Positions 41,801 through 53,200 of a DNA stretch of 64,000 nucleotides are shown here, one piece after another. The notes beneath the pieces are model-generated. The model was given only the letters and a program-made list of their open reading frames with translations, had not been told where the DNA came from and ran no database searches. A program made the position numbers and the translations under genes. The stretch covers positions 14,372,964 through 14,436,963 of the forward strand of contig NC_089729.1 of the NCBI RefSeq assembly GCF_035083965.1, written 5' to 3'. This stretch comes from Branchiostoma lanceolatum (lineage: Eukaryota > Chordata > Leptocardii > Amphioxiformes > Branchiostomatidae). Position 1 is the first letter of the stretch. The number at the start of each line of letters is the position of its first letter.

Positions 41801-43378
41801 TATGGCGGGGGGGGTGGGCCCAACACTTAACGACAGGCAGTAAATTTCTAGCGAGGTTCAATCAAATGGCTGTTAGCAGGTCACCGAACGTCACCGACAA
41901 TTAGCCAATGACGGCCAACAAAGCCGGTCCTTTCAAATGCAAAGTAGCAAATTAACGCCAATCTACTGGCACGCGATGGGCAAGAAGGAATATTTCACAC
42001 CCTTTGTCCGTCGATTACTGGTTCATTGTTGATAGCGGCAAAACATTACGAAGTAACTTTTCGTGTGACTTGCAGCACATGACTTTTAATCCCGCAATGA
42101 CCGCTCCATTAGCGCTAGTGCAGCGCCGTTGAAGCTGTAAAACTTCATCTCTTCAGTCTCTTCGCGTTTTGGTGGTGAAAGTTAACTTTACAAACTGATA
42201 GATCTAGATCTAGATGTATACGTATGGAAGTAGTGGGAATAACAACTCAAAGGCGCTTGGTTTGAGTTGATGACATTTACATAAGACCAGGGGTGTTAAC
42301 AACCCAAAACTCGACCGTCATTGGCTAATTGTCGGTGACGTTCGGTGACCTGCGAGCAGCCATATGATTGGACCTCGCTAGAAAGCTACTGCCCGACATT
42401 TAGTGTATGGGTTGCGACTGGTAAGCCGGAATAACCTCAATAGTATAAAAATGAGGAACGGGAATGACAGTAGGTGGGTGTTTCCATAGCAGGGGTGTTT
42501 TAGATAAACATGCAGGAAAAAGTCAAAGTGAAAGGGGAAATTGTATTTTAGAGAAATTTGCGTAGCAAGAAAAGATACAGTGACTGTCAATGAAATCATA
42601 CTATGATGAAGTGAAAAACAATTTGCACAAGTAAAAAGACATAATTGTTTTTACACGAAAATGAAAACCCTTTTCGCCCAAAACTATAATTAATGAACTA
42701 TCCCCTTTGTTGTTTCATGCACTATTCATGAAGGTAAATTATGCAGCTGTATAACGAGCAAGATGCCGAGGAATCCTGTTAAAATTAAAGATAATCAATA
42801 AAATACAAATTATCAAGGTCGACACAAGTAGTATCACATCTCAAAATCATAAAATATATATTTTTAGAGTAGAGTAACATTTTTGGAGCATTGTGTTTTA
42901 TCTAATTTAGAAAACCACAGCTAGTGTTTGTACAGAATAAACTTGTTTACTGATGTCCTTCAGATTGAAGAGACTCATATCTTGTGTTGTTTATAAGTAA
43001 CATATCTTAAGACAAATTCCTTTAAGGCAAGAGAAGATTCTTGTGCGCCCTCCCCACAAAAAGGGCACGAATATCAAGATCATACACTGTTTCTATTATA
43101 TAGGGAAGAAATATCATTATAGAATTTTGTATAGCCGAAGTTCCTAGTGATTCTAGCAAGCCTTAGCGCTGAAATTTGTTTTACTTCGGTTTTTAAGGCT
43201 AAACGCATTGTGTTCTCTCAGCATATGACACTGTACAAGGCACTTCCTGGTTCAAAACCCGACGTGTTTTCTGGGTCAAAATACAAGAAAACCTACCTCC
43301 ACAACCGCAGTCTGCACATTCACTGTTCCCATCTTTGTTCAGAAGATCTAGTAACGCTTTCTTGTTCCTCTCGACCAT
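26812..43378 (-). CDS. ADAP1/2-like: ArfGAP with dual PH domains (centaurin-alpha/ADAP family), 10 coding exons
   Basis: Predicted 381-aa protein, the length of human ADAP1 (374) and ADAP2 (381). The family activates GTP hydrolysis on Arf6 and binds PIP3 and inositol tetrakisphosphate at the plasma membrane. Coding exons (minus): 43297-43378, 34946-35079, 34422-34513, 33731-33923, 32087-32233, 31466-31549, 31193-31255, 30627-30689, 29124-29346, 26812-26876; all phases close and the stop is TAA. The ArfGAP zinc finger is intact (C-x2-C at 22 and 25, C-x2-C in FICIDC, spacing C-x16-C) with the arginine finger in [15 protein letters not shown] links to PH1 (about residues 128-245: [35 protein letters not shown]). 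PH2 covers about 252-360 ([35 protein letters not shown]). The ATG at 43376-43378 gives [13 protein letters not shown], matching the family start. Intron 1 is 8.2 kb and holds the tandem duplication. It cannot be assigned to ADAP1 or ADAP2. Confidence 0.93.
27063..27137. mobile_element. Partial copy of the CTTCAACTTTGAC foldback family
   Basis: GTGGTCAAAGGTCAGGGGCC, CCTTCAACTTTGACCTTAGA and the end ACTGTGAATTGGCTTATT match the right half of the elements at 12861 and 14401. Confidence 0.6.
27640..27892. repeat. Two diverged tandem units, one interrupted by a perfect palindrome
   Basis: Each unit starts AAGGTGTTTCATNGCATATG and continues through CCAGTGTAGTT, ACGACAAGCT-like and GAGNTGTATACACA. 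The first unit carries an extra ~31 bp holding the palindrome GCAAGGACATTATATAATGT then CCTTGC. The repeat sits in the last ADAP intron. Confidence 0.8.
29374..30188. mobile_element. Pogo/Tigger-like non-autonomous DNA transposon
   Basis: The left end TACAGACGAAGCCACTTAAT then TGCACC is an imperfect inverted repeat of the right end, whose complement reads TACAGTAGAATCCGCTTAAC then TGCACC. CAGTAGAA-x-C-x-CTTAACTG termini flanked by TA are typical of pogo/Tigger elements. The 815-bp interior has several further TTGCACC copies in both orientations but no transposase frame. It lies in ADAP intron 8, 28 bases above the exon at 29124-29346. Confidence 0.8.
31803..31917. mobile_element. Degenerate end of the GTGCACCC TIR element
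   Basis: GCGCACCTATTCCCAAAAAT then GTACTTTGAGCC matches the right end of the element at 37045-37485, and ATGCACCCAAAATTATTT just before it matches its interior. Confidence 0.6.
33091..33659. mobile_element. TIR element carrying a GC-rich patch, ADAP intron 4
   Basis: It begins TACTGTAATTCTTGTTCC and ends GAAGATAAAGTGAATGACAG then TA, an imperfect inverted repeat. Related CACCGTGAA and CATGAA blocks lie just inside each end. Between them, 33225-33485 is much richer in GC than its surroundings and contains a 103-codon forward frame and equally open reverse text; it may be an older element into which, or around which, the TIR element grew. I do not recognise its protein. Confidence 0.5.
35218..35300 (-). 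mobile_element. tRNA-derived SINE head (A and B box)
   Basis: On the minus strand TAGCCTAGTGGTACA fits a pol III A box and GGGTTCGATTCCCGGG fits a B box with its T-arm, about 45 bases apart. The flanking strands do not form an acceptor stem and the middle does not give a normal anticodon arm, so this is a SINE head or tRNA relic. It lies in ADAP intron 1. Confidence 0.65.
35369..35716. mobile_element. 348-bp MITE with AGAGCTGTGTACC inverted ends
   Basis: AGAGCTGTGTACC at the left is the perfect complement of GGTACACAGCTCT at the right. The interior is full of GGTACAGGTACAGGTAC-like GGTACC half-palindromes. An 8-bp target duplication is not clean (GCATGACT against GCATAACT, offset by two bases). 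Confidence 0.75.
37045..37485. mobile_element. 441-bp TIR element rich in GTGCACCC blocks (copy 1)
   Basis: CAGGGCTCGAAAT at the left is complementary to ATTTCGAGCCCTG at the right. AACTG lies on both sides and may be a 5-bp target duplication. Inside, GGGTGCA and TGCACCC occur repeatedly near both ends, giving nested hairpins. The central part includes GCGTGCCGAGATCGCGTGCC. No transposase frame was found. Confidence 0.85.
37857..38151 (+). pseudogene. 3' tail of a non-LTR retrotransposon ORF2 (copy 1)
   Basis: The frame from 37885 encodes [48 protein letters not shown] and ends [10 protein letters not shown] then TAG at 38149-38151. This R-R-x-x-R-L-x-x-F-Y-K ... F-F-P-R-T-I-x-x-W-N-x-L-P series is the usual carboxy end of CR1/jockey-type reverse transcriptase proteins. 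A frameshift or stop (CTCTGA at 37878-37883) separates it from the upstream LQWTLASL. All reverse-transcriptase core motifs are missing: a 5'-truncated dead copy. Confidence 0.85.
38921..39502. mobile_element. 582-bp MITE with ~90-bp inverted arms (copy 1)
   Basis: The left arm (CACTTAACGACAGGCAGTAA ... TCACCGACAATTAGCCAATG) pairs with the right arm (CATTGGCTAATTGTCGGTGA ... CCCGACATTTAGTG) with few mismatches. The interior has CATCTCTTCAGTCTCTTCGC and no coding capacity. Confidence 0.85.
39948..40388. mobile_element. 441-bp GTGCACCC TIR element (copy 2)
   Basis: Identical to 37045-37485, duplicated as part of the larger unit and not by an independent insertion. Confidence 0.85.
40760..41054 (+). 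pseudogene. 3' tail of a non-LTR retrotransposon ORF2 (copy 2)
   Basis: Duplicate of 37857-38151 with the same frameshift and the same TAG stop. Confidence 0.85.
41824..42405. mobile_element. 582-bp long-arm MITE (copy 2)
   Basis: Duplicate of 38921-39502 within the second tandem unit. Confidence 0.85.
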
Positions 43379-46300
43379 GGTTTTGGGGGTAAAAATGGAG
43401 AAATCGGTAAAGTTCCGCGCTTTCCACCGCCGCCACTCTTTCTGTGCAGGTTGCGTTTCCGCGTAGGATGATGGTATGACCCCCGGAGTCCCCGGACTTC
43501 CGGTAATGACCAAATATGGGCATTCTCGGCCCGATGTTGACGTCATCATCGTTTTTTTGGCGCACTTCGGAGAAGGGACATTAGTCGGACAAGTCGGTGT
43601 GGGTTTTTCTTCCGTCCATATCAATGGAACACGTCAATCAAAGCTAAGGAAATATGACGGTTCAATTTAGGTCTGGAGGAAGGCCAAAACGTAGCTACTG
43701 CCGACAATAGAACAATTACTGTGTCTGATAAATGTGAATATAAATAGACTGATGTAAATACTAGAAAAGGAAATCATGATCACGTCTGGTAAATTGTAAC
43801 CGACGTCGGGTTGCATCTTTTTACAGGTCAACGCATGATGCCGGTACTGCAGATTTAAAACTCAGCTTCTTATGAACCAATTGTGCCCTAAGTGGTCTCC
43901 TAGTTTCAAAACAATGGCACTGCCATAACACGCCTTTTTGTTATGATTTTTTGCTTAAAAGGGCGTGCACTAAGTTCGTGATAAGGCGTTGGCAGCCTAT
44001 TTTTATTTCTCGTAATTCGTAGTCTTAAACACGTAATTCGTAGGGAGGCTACCAACGTCTGTGTGATTGCCATCCTTGATTTTAGCGTAATATGTAAGGC
44101 GTACTTCTGAATTCAGCGTAAAGCGTTGCCGGGACCCCCCATGGACACCCTCTTTAAAATGAATGTAGCTATCCTCGTGATATTTCAAATCCATTTCCCA
44201 AACTGAAAGATGTGAATGTTATGAATACACATATCTAAACGTTGTTTTTTCAGAGCTTTATTCCCATTGAAGGATGCTATAAGCTAGCAGCCGTACTACG
44301 TGCAATAGTCAACATCTGGATATCCAGGTAAACAGTTTGATATTCTATCAATAGTTGATTATATTTATGTTTAGCCATACCTAGTATGGCTAAACATATT
44401 GTTTTTACTCATGTTTCTTCTCCTTCTTCTTCTTCTTCTTCATCTTCTCCTGTCAAATCTTCAAATCGATTCATCTCTGTCATTTTTTAACCAAATGACC
44501 TGAAATTCGGTACAGAGGTAATGTAGGCAAAAACCAATGTACGTTCTTTTCCTTTTTTTGATATTGACCTTGAAAGTGATTTTATTGAGGTTTTTAGGCT
44601 ATTTTTAGCATATCTTGGCCTCCTGCGCCCTGGTATTTCAACCGAATGACCTGAAATTTGCTGTATATGTGGCTTGAACAAATATTTAAAGGACTACATT
44701 CCCATTTTTGGCATACATATATTCAAAACGATTTATTTTGGGCTTTCTTGACAATATTTGCCACTTCTGTCACTTTCAATACTACATATGACCTAAAGGT
44801 CATTGACCCCAAGTGCCTTGCACCTGGCCTTGCATGCCTGTGAGCCTTGCGACCACCTGATTGGTCAATTGGGTTAATCTAATTACATGTATAATGTAGC
44901 GAAGTGTTGCACAAGGAATTCTCACGCTGAGGGGTACATGAAATAATGCTTACAAAATAGACCTCTATGAATCGGGCTACATTCAGCAATGGTAGACGGA
45001 TTCGGGGCATGCCGCGCAAAACACACGGTCTCACCGTGGGTACAGGCGTTTTGGTCCCGCACGTTGTCGCAGCGGTGCGTCGCCGCTACGCGATCGAAAG
45101 CACGCCGCTGTCTGTCTCGGACCAACACGCGTCTCCCGTGATGTGTAGCGTCCACCAGGCCTTCCTACATGTCGTACGGGCGTATGGATCGTAGAATTCG
45201 TCAAAAAAGGAATGATTAGGCCAGTAGAGTCAGTCCCCGGTAAGGTAAATGATTCGCCCGTTTGCGCTAGCTTGTAACGTTAAATGAATGTACCCTCTGG
45301 TGGCCAAACTTCACTGACAAACTTTCTCCCTATTATCATCATTAGCTTGCGTTAGTCTGGTACTAGTGACTATTATGTGCCGGGAATGTTTATCTATCGC
45401 ACGCCTTGGAAGGAAGTTCAACCATGATAAATGGTCGGCCGTTGCGAAAATTTGGAATCCCATGCTGTTGATTTTCGTGATTGAATCTGTAAGAAAATAT
45501 ATTTTCATGTCGTTCATGTTTTTGGGACGGACGCCGGGACGGGGTGAATTTTTTTTCTATCATAACATTTTCGTCCCGTTAGTAATGCAAATCGAATCGT
45601 GTTGAACACGAGGCAAAACACTAAAAACGCGGGTCTTGTGGAGTGTTTTGGAGCGGGAAAATGCCGGATATTAGCGGTGCCGAACAGTGTACATCGTCGC
45701 GCGCGGGTGACGCTCCGTCAAAACAAATCCGCTGGTGGTCTAGCGCGGCCACCGAAAATAGGCAGAAACACACAGGAGGACTTAGCACCTTCGTTTATGG
45801 GGGCAATTGTGAAATCTTCTGTTACAAATTGTTCGAACATTGAAACATTTGGATAGATGGTTTGAAACTTTTCTAAATAAAGAGATTTTTGTGTAGTTAC
45901 GTTCGAAATGTTTCCAACGTATGTGAAATAAGTTCAAACATGTTATAAGTTTCAATTCTAATTGTTTGAAAACTTTAGAACTATTGTGACTTAGACATTC
46001 TTTTAATCAAAATAGTTCAAACATATTACAAATATTATATCAAAACCCTCTCGGTGACTTGGAATTGACTCAAATATGTTGTTTTTGGTCATTTCCTTCT
46101 TCTCCTGTCAAATCTTCATATGTATACTATGGAAAACTTCATTCTTCCCTGGGGTTGATCTTTTTTAATTCAATTTTGAACTGGGTTGATTATGCGCAAG
46201 AGTGTAATTTTTAGCGGATATTTTTCGACTGGTTTACATGGAAATGGCACGGAATATCCCATTCTTGCAAGGGGAGGATTCTTTAATTATTTCTTTCAAT

Positions 46301-47292
46301 TTTGAGCAGGAATGATTATGAAAAAGTCCATATGTTAACAGAAGTGTATTTGTTAATCAATAAGTGGATATGGTTGTGGACTGGTCCATATTGTCTTGAG
46401 GTGCTACTGGAAGACTCAATTTTGGACTGGGTGATTCATTTTTTTAGTGCAAGTATTTTAGAATGGTCCATTGTTATTTTGGGAGAGTCCATTTTTTGCA
46501 TGGCGAGGAGTATGGCTAAACATGCTGTATTTGCTCGCAAATGTTGCCTTTCTAGTTCCTCGATATATCGATTCTGCGTATAATGATATGATTCTTATTA
46601 GATAAAATACATCAGATAGATCAATGTCTTTGATGATGATTGTAAATTCAAGCCAAAGCGTTCAACGAATTGCTCTTGGAGTAAGAGTAATTCTAAATCC
46701 CCAGATGAAACCTTAGTCTATATTTTTCCTTTCCGCTGGATATTAAATCATCAATTTCTGGAAGATTTGTATTCGTACGCGAGAAGATAATGTTGATCTG
46801 TTGAATAATATTATGTACTTGTAAATTCAAATCTTATTCCGCTATCTTTTCTATGATAAGTGTATACGTATATGATTCCACAAATGTAGCATTTACCTAG
46901 TATCTTTACCATAATCATAATTATTGCTCATAGATTTTTCATGTCTACGAACTAACTTCCTATACTACGAAAAGATAATGATAATTGAGTAAGGACGATG
47001 AGCTTGTAGATTTAGCCTTACTCTATCTTTAGTAAAAATTACCATAACCATAACTAAATTAAATGATATATCATTTGAAGAAGACAACGTGCTCAGTATG
47101 ATACTTAAATGAGAAGCAAAATACAATGTATACACCATCCTAAGGAAAGTGCAATGTGAAATTGAATGCTATGCAAAAAGCAGCAATACTGTGTGCAGTA
47201 ATTTGTGGATACGATGTCCACGCGGGAATGCTCCAAGTTGCTCCAGCACCGAGTCGTCTGAGTGCGAGCTGTAGACTGTATTTATGTCTGCT
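43379..47292. other. Intergenic space between the ADAP start and the vWA gene end
   Basis: The ADAP promoter should lie just above 43378. No conserved exon was recognised. GC-rich islands lie at about 44960-45200 and 45600-45780 with weak open frames on both strands. A 13-bp-arm palindrome (ATGTTTAGCCATA ... TATGGCTAAACAT, 44367-44397) and a single TATGGCTAAACAT at 46511-46523 flank the region. TTCTCCTGTCAAATCTTCA occurs at about 44445 and 46101. This suggests a dispersed repeat family here. Confidence 0.55.
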
Positions 47293-50200
47293 CTAGCCTG
47301 AAAAGAATTAAACTGTTAGCTGTGAAGGATATACAGTGAAAAAACGTAGAATACATAAAAAATGTATAAGATAAGATATGATATTTTGCAATTCAACAAC
47401 ACAAATGCATCTTGCGTCAATCTTTGACTGAGTTATTGATATCAATGATGTCTCATAAGTTCGATACATTACAAGCTACACGAAAATGTTTTTATTCTCA
47501 TCATCAGTTGAACAGATTGGCATTACGTACTACTAGGCACTAACAGTAAAAACGCACTTATTAGTGATATAGCTAAAAGACCGCCATGTACGCATTTATT
47601 TAGACTCACCACTGTTGCACAGGGTCGCCGCAAATACACACGGGTCAACCTGTTTCCAATGCACCACCCGGGCCGGGTTGCCGGTGATGGCATTGAGCCC
47701 ACTCATCTGAATGAAGGCCTTCCTGCCCACGGCCGTACCGTACAGCTCGATCCCGGCATCCCGGGCTTCTTGGGCTCTCCCTGCGTAACGCTGTAAGATT
47801 AAGTACGTAGCCTAGTTAGCAGGCTCTACAAATAGTACTCTTTGGGGCTTATGATGTGAGCTTTTATTCAATGGCATATCATTTCGAATAGACCTCTTGC
47901 CAATTTTGAATTTCCCGGGGTCAGCTCGGGGTCATGCACCAAAGTGAGCCTCAGGTTGGTGTGAGCCTCTATTGAAATATAGGTATGCCATCTTTGGTAG
48001 TACGTCTTGCCCCTCTAGCTAGATGAAACGCTGTGGTACATGTATACCAGTCATGTGCAGAAAATATTGTTATTAGTGATACCGAATATTCGGAATCTAT
48101 AAAAAAAATGAGCTATCCAGTCTTACCCCACCAAATCGTCCATCAGTCAGGAGAACAGCCACTTTTCGTGCCATGTCGCGGAAGGGAGTCTGATGCAAAA
48201 TAAGATAGGTCAGAAAAGGTACAGTCATAACAGCCGATAGCAAGTGGTGCTCAATAAACAAAGGTTCATAAGACTCCATTGTACGCTAAACTGGAAAGAT
48301 ACTCCAGGTAAAGAAAAGCTTCAGCAAGCTCTTTGCGAGAGGGATCAAAGGCAGACATCAGACGAACCATCTCTGAACAGAGACGGCGAGCGGCACTTCG
48401 TGATTCGCACTTTTCTGACGTCACGTGCCCGTAAGGTCACATGACCTCTGGCGATTGGTCATTTGGAGTCTGAAGAAGACAGTATGTCATTCGATGATGC
48501 AGTACTCATTGTGTTCGGGAACAAAGTTTTATCTGCGAATGACCTTGAAGACAATTCTTACCGTACACGTCATGTGGTATATGGCCGATCCAACACGAGG
48601 ACGGTCACCACATTCGAAGTTGACGTCATTCATGATGGCGTCTTCCAGCTGCATCTTGTCTGCGTACTTGCCGAATGGAATCTCCCATTTTGACGCACAG
48701 ATGAACTGGATTACGCCGACCTGTGATTTTCAGTAAAAACAGTGATGGTGCAGTTGCTCTCGGTATCGTTTGTTTTTGAATACCATTCATAATTCATTAT
48801 ATCAAATGTAGTTTGCCCGTTATAAGGACAGCCAAAAAAGACTCCAGTGATGGTGAACAAAAACACCTTGGTCTAGGGAAAAATCATAAAGTTACTAGTA
48901 TGGCCATGCATGGGTTTAGAATCGAATCCAAAGTTTTTCAATGACTCTTACTTGTCGCTCTAAAATCGTGAGATATTAGAGTCTTGGATCAACCAGGGAT
49001 TGCATGATAGATGGTCCAACAAAAGTACTAAATGATAATTCAATCAAGAAGATCAATTGTGAAATTATTAAGGCTAATTGTTTATCTTAAAATCCACATG
49101 TAAGTTCTATACTTGTTGCTTGAAATAGATCCAGCAGATAGCAAAGAAATTTCCTTTTCGTTTCCCCATTCCGATCAAAAGAGTGCATGTATCTCACTTG
49201 AGCATCCGTCATGTTGATACAGTTGACGACATCTCGGATGTACTGTTTTGCTTCCTCGAACCTGCCTCGTCCGATGCCACAGGACCCGTCAAGAAGAAAG
49301 ACTAGGTCCACTATGCACGGGATGTCAGGAGAAGGGGTCGTACCAAAACTGGTGGTGTCGTCACGGATCGTGTCGTAAGGGGTAGTGTTGTCATAAGGAG
49401 TCGTGGTGGTGTCGTAAGGGGTCGTGGTGGTGTCGTAAGGGGTCGTGGTGGTGTCGTAAGGGGTTGTGGTGGTGTCGTAAGGGGTCGTGGTGGTGTCATA
49501 AGGGGTCGTGGTGATATCATAAGGGGTCGTGGTGATGTAGCCAGGGGAGCTTCCATAAGGGATCATGCTGGTTCCATAGCCACCCGTGGTTGTTGTGGGA
49601 GGAGGAGTTGTTGTTGAGTTGCAGTATGGAAATGGTCTAGAAACAGAGGAATATTTGACTAAGTTTTTCAGGATGTTAAAGTGAAATATGAAATATCGTG
49701 ATGAACTGATAATTTGCTCCCTAATCTTGCGATAAATCTCAATGACTTACCTTGATGAGAGCTGGATTGAAAACAAATGAGCAAATGCCATTCATTCTGA
49801 CTCAAAGATGACTACGGTTGTATAGATATCGTATAAATTGTGTTATTCATATACCACAGAGCCTTTACAAAAATCAAAGAAGTATAAGGACCTAATACTA
49901 GTACTTGAAACTCGAGCAAATTTACGTAATATGCAAATGCAGGATTGATATATTTGTGCTGTTTCGTCAATATATCTGTATAGAGCCATCGTGCATTGAA
50001 CATAGTGGTTCCCATTACACCTACATGTAACGTACAAAAATAATACAGCTGAATGTACTTCTTTTTTCCATGAAAAATGCATACCTACTTACATTTTACC
50101 ATCAATTACCCATCTAAGCTTTCTCTTCACGGAAAGGTCAACTGAAAAGTCTTTTATTCCAATTTTGACGCTCGCCACAGCCTCTTCTATTCCAGCTTTC

Positions 50201-53200
50201 CATTCAATATAGTCGAGTTTAGGACAGAATTCGGCCGCCACTAGAGCGATGACAGGGAGAGCTAGCTTGGGGCTAAACAGCGTGAGCGCGGACTCTCCAG
50301 TCGACTCTCCTTAAAACCATAAACAGAGTTGTGATTATCAAATTGGATTTCGATGAACATGTGATCATATTCTGAGGAGCATGCTAGCTAGCAACAGTGT
50401 CATATCTGTGCGTTTTTCATGTGATCTGTCCGTGCTGATGGTGGAATTTAGTAAAGCAACGGTACCCAAGACCATTGAACTTGATTTAAGAGGAAAGCAA
50501 ATTGCAAGGATATTGAGGGCATGGAACAAGTTACGCAATCCTTTGGGGTTTCTTTTTTTTGGTTTGTCTTTGGTCAATATCCTTAGCAAGCCATGAGTGG
50601 TATTGAAATCGTCATGCCATGGCTCTATCGTAACTTTTTTATCAACTTTTTCTGGCAGAACACCCAGGTTGATTACGCGTACGGACAATCCAATCCGAAT
50701 AGCGTTACTACATGTGTATCAGTCACACCCTTACAGTCCATTGTAATCAGCTCACTAGGGCAGTTTTCCTAAATTTACCTTTTCATACTTCCAATGATCC
50801 TTTGCTACAGAGTGGCCGTATTTATATCTTTGAATATGGCTGAGGCCTCTCTTTGGGAAAATAGTGAAGCTCCTCCCACAAGGGTCTTCCTCCTGAGGCG
50901 AAGCCGAGGCTTCACTATTTTCCCATTGAGAGGTCGAGACCATCTTCTAACTGTTTTAGAACATGGCCACATCCGGGCCCGAAGATTTTAAAGACGAATC
51001 AAGGATATTTTTCAAGACGAATCAAGGATATTGTTTTCAGCACATAATATTATATGAAAGCAAATTTACATATAGACTTAACAAGCTTCGTCCATGTCCT
51101 ATCTGTCTTAGAACCTGGCCACTACCACGAAGTTTCTCTTTTCATCATGCATCCCATGGTCTCAAAACAGAAAAACTATTATAGCGTAACAGTTTTAATC
51201 TTTCCTATGATACCAAAATAGTTAATTTAATATTTTCCCAGCTGTAGGACTGTAATATGCACAATGCTGAGGATTAAAAACATATAATTCCATTTTGTAA
51301 CCTAATAATAGCACATTTCAACTAAAGTCTTTTGATTCTCAAATATCCAAAAATATATTTTCCTTTCTTATGCAATGTCATCAAAGTCCTCAAAGAATCT
51401 TCAAACCTCTAAGCCAATCTGGTAGACGTCTAAGTAGCCACCAGGGAAGGTTTAGTGGTATGCCTGCGGCTGGTAGATCAAATATCAGCGTTGGGGTTAG
51501 AGAAAGTTTTGCTTCTGCTTTTCCTGTTACCTTTGCGTCGGCCGACCTACTGGCTGTAAACACCATTCTTGACTGTTAAGGAAAGAAATCGAAAGTCTGT
51601 AAGCAACGTAAATCTGTGCATTAGACTTTTCTCTTGAAATCACAGAACCCACAAATTCTAGAAAAAGTGGGACTTTTCGTCTTCCATTGCCTCCAAAAGA
51701 AGAAGTCAAACCCAGCTTCTTTAGATATAGCCAACAGTCGTATCTAGTATTAGTAGCCTATTGTTACAACAAAGTCAGTCACAGTTCACTGACACATGTA
51801 TGTTTTTCCCTATGTTTCTACCATGTATTTGCATGAACTTGCAATAAAACTTTATTATATTCATTTCAAGAATATATCTGCAATGACAAGTCACCATAAA
51901 AATGTCCGCCAAAGTTAGTGTCCTGTACATTTGAAAGAAATCATCTGAGTGTCTTTATAAGTGACATCTTGGTGTATCACGCACACACGATGTTCTCTTG
52001 ACCAATCATATCTACTTTCCGTTTAATATCTGTTTCCCAATAAAACAAAACATCGGACATGGGTAACACATCGAAACATATGGCACTGGTATCATCAAAG
52101 CCCCGACAACACTTGAAAAATATGAAGATGGACGTAGATAGTACGACCAGTACAAATAAGACTTCTGATCCTGATGAATAGATGCTATGGCTATTCGAAT
52201 AAAAAATGTCTCATCCTCCTTGAAAGACGATAGAGTTTGTCTTACATTGAAAATGGGTGTCATGCCATTACCACGTCGCCAAGTTGCACCAAGCGTAACC
52301 CCAGCATCGGCCCTTGCTTCTGCTTTCAACTCAGCCGATATCTAATGAGAATAGTAAACAATGAATAAACATATTTGCACTACTTTCATTTTGCCATCAC
52401 AATGCCAATACGTAAATTTGTAAGTGTTGAACCAAGTCCTTGGTTAAGCCTACCGATGCAGACACCTCCAATGTGAGATTCACCACATATCGCAACCTTG
52501 CTGGTATGCAGAGGAACCACACGAGTGGAAGGCATATTCTCGGCGGAATACGTCCCTCTGCAAGTTTCTTGGTCCAGGACTTCTTTACACTGTTAGTAGA
52601 TGATAAACAAATAATTATTACTGCAAAGTATCATGCTCCATTTTTCATTGATTGCTTGACAATATAGATCACTCCATTACGATTGCTTTAAAATTTCTAG
52701 TCACAAGACTCAAACAATTTTTTTGCTTAATGCCCGAGCAGTTGGTAACATTTTGCTTCAAAAGTCTATGTTTTGTGGAGAAGGGGAGGACACAAACGTT
52801 TTTTGTTTTTTGTTCGTAAAGGAATTCAATCTACCATATGCATTGAATATTTGGAACAAGACATCATTTAGGAAATATAGACGCTAATCTGCCAATTCAA
52901 TAATGACAATTAGTGACAGGTTGCTATATCTAATCGGGGTTAGGACGTTTAATACTAAAAAAAAGCAGAAGCGTTTACATGACGTCTACATTATCTCCAA
53001 TGGAAAATGTACTTACCTTCCAGAGATTTTACCAGATGCCTTCAACCCTAATCCAGCCTCTCCTACGAAGCGGGCCTCTGCTTGGTGTACAGGTGGAAAA
53101 CTCCATCCCCAATCCAAGTCAAGTTCGAGTCCAACACGAAGTTTAACGTACGGCTCAACGGAGAAAGAAGCTTCTCCGCTGAAGGTTACACCGCCAGGAC

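Larger units (their letters stand above)
39760..42647. repeat. 2.89-kb tandem duplication, copy 2
   Basis: Second direct copy of 36857-39744. The copies are separated by 15 bases (GCTGTTTGGACATAA, 39745-39759) not present at either outer edge. This may be a recent unequal duplication, or two haplotypes merged in tandem by the assembler. Confidence 0.97.

Noticed and set aside
49370-49545. CRISPR-like array of short direct repeats
   Set aside because: The repeats are contiguous with no spacers, lie in a coding exon and keep the frame; the genome is eukaryotic.
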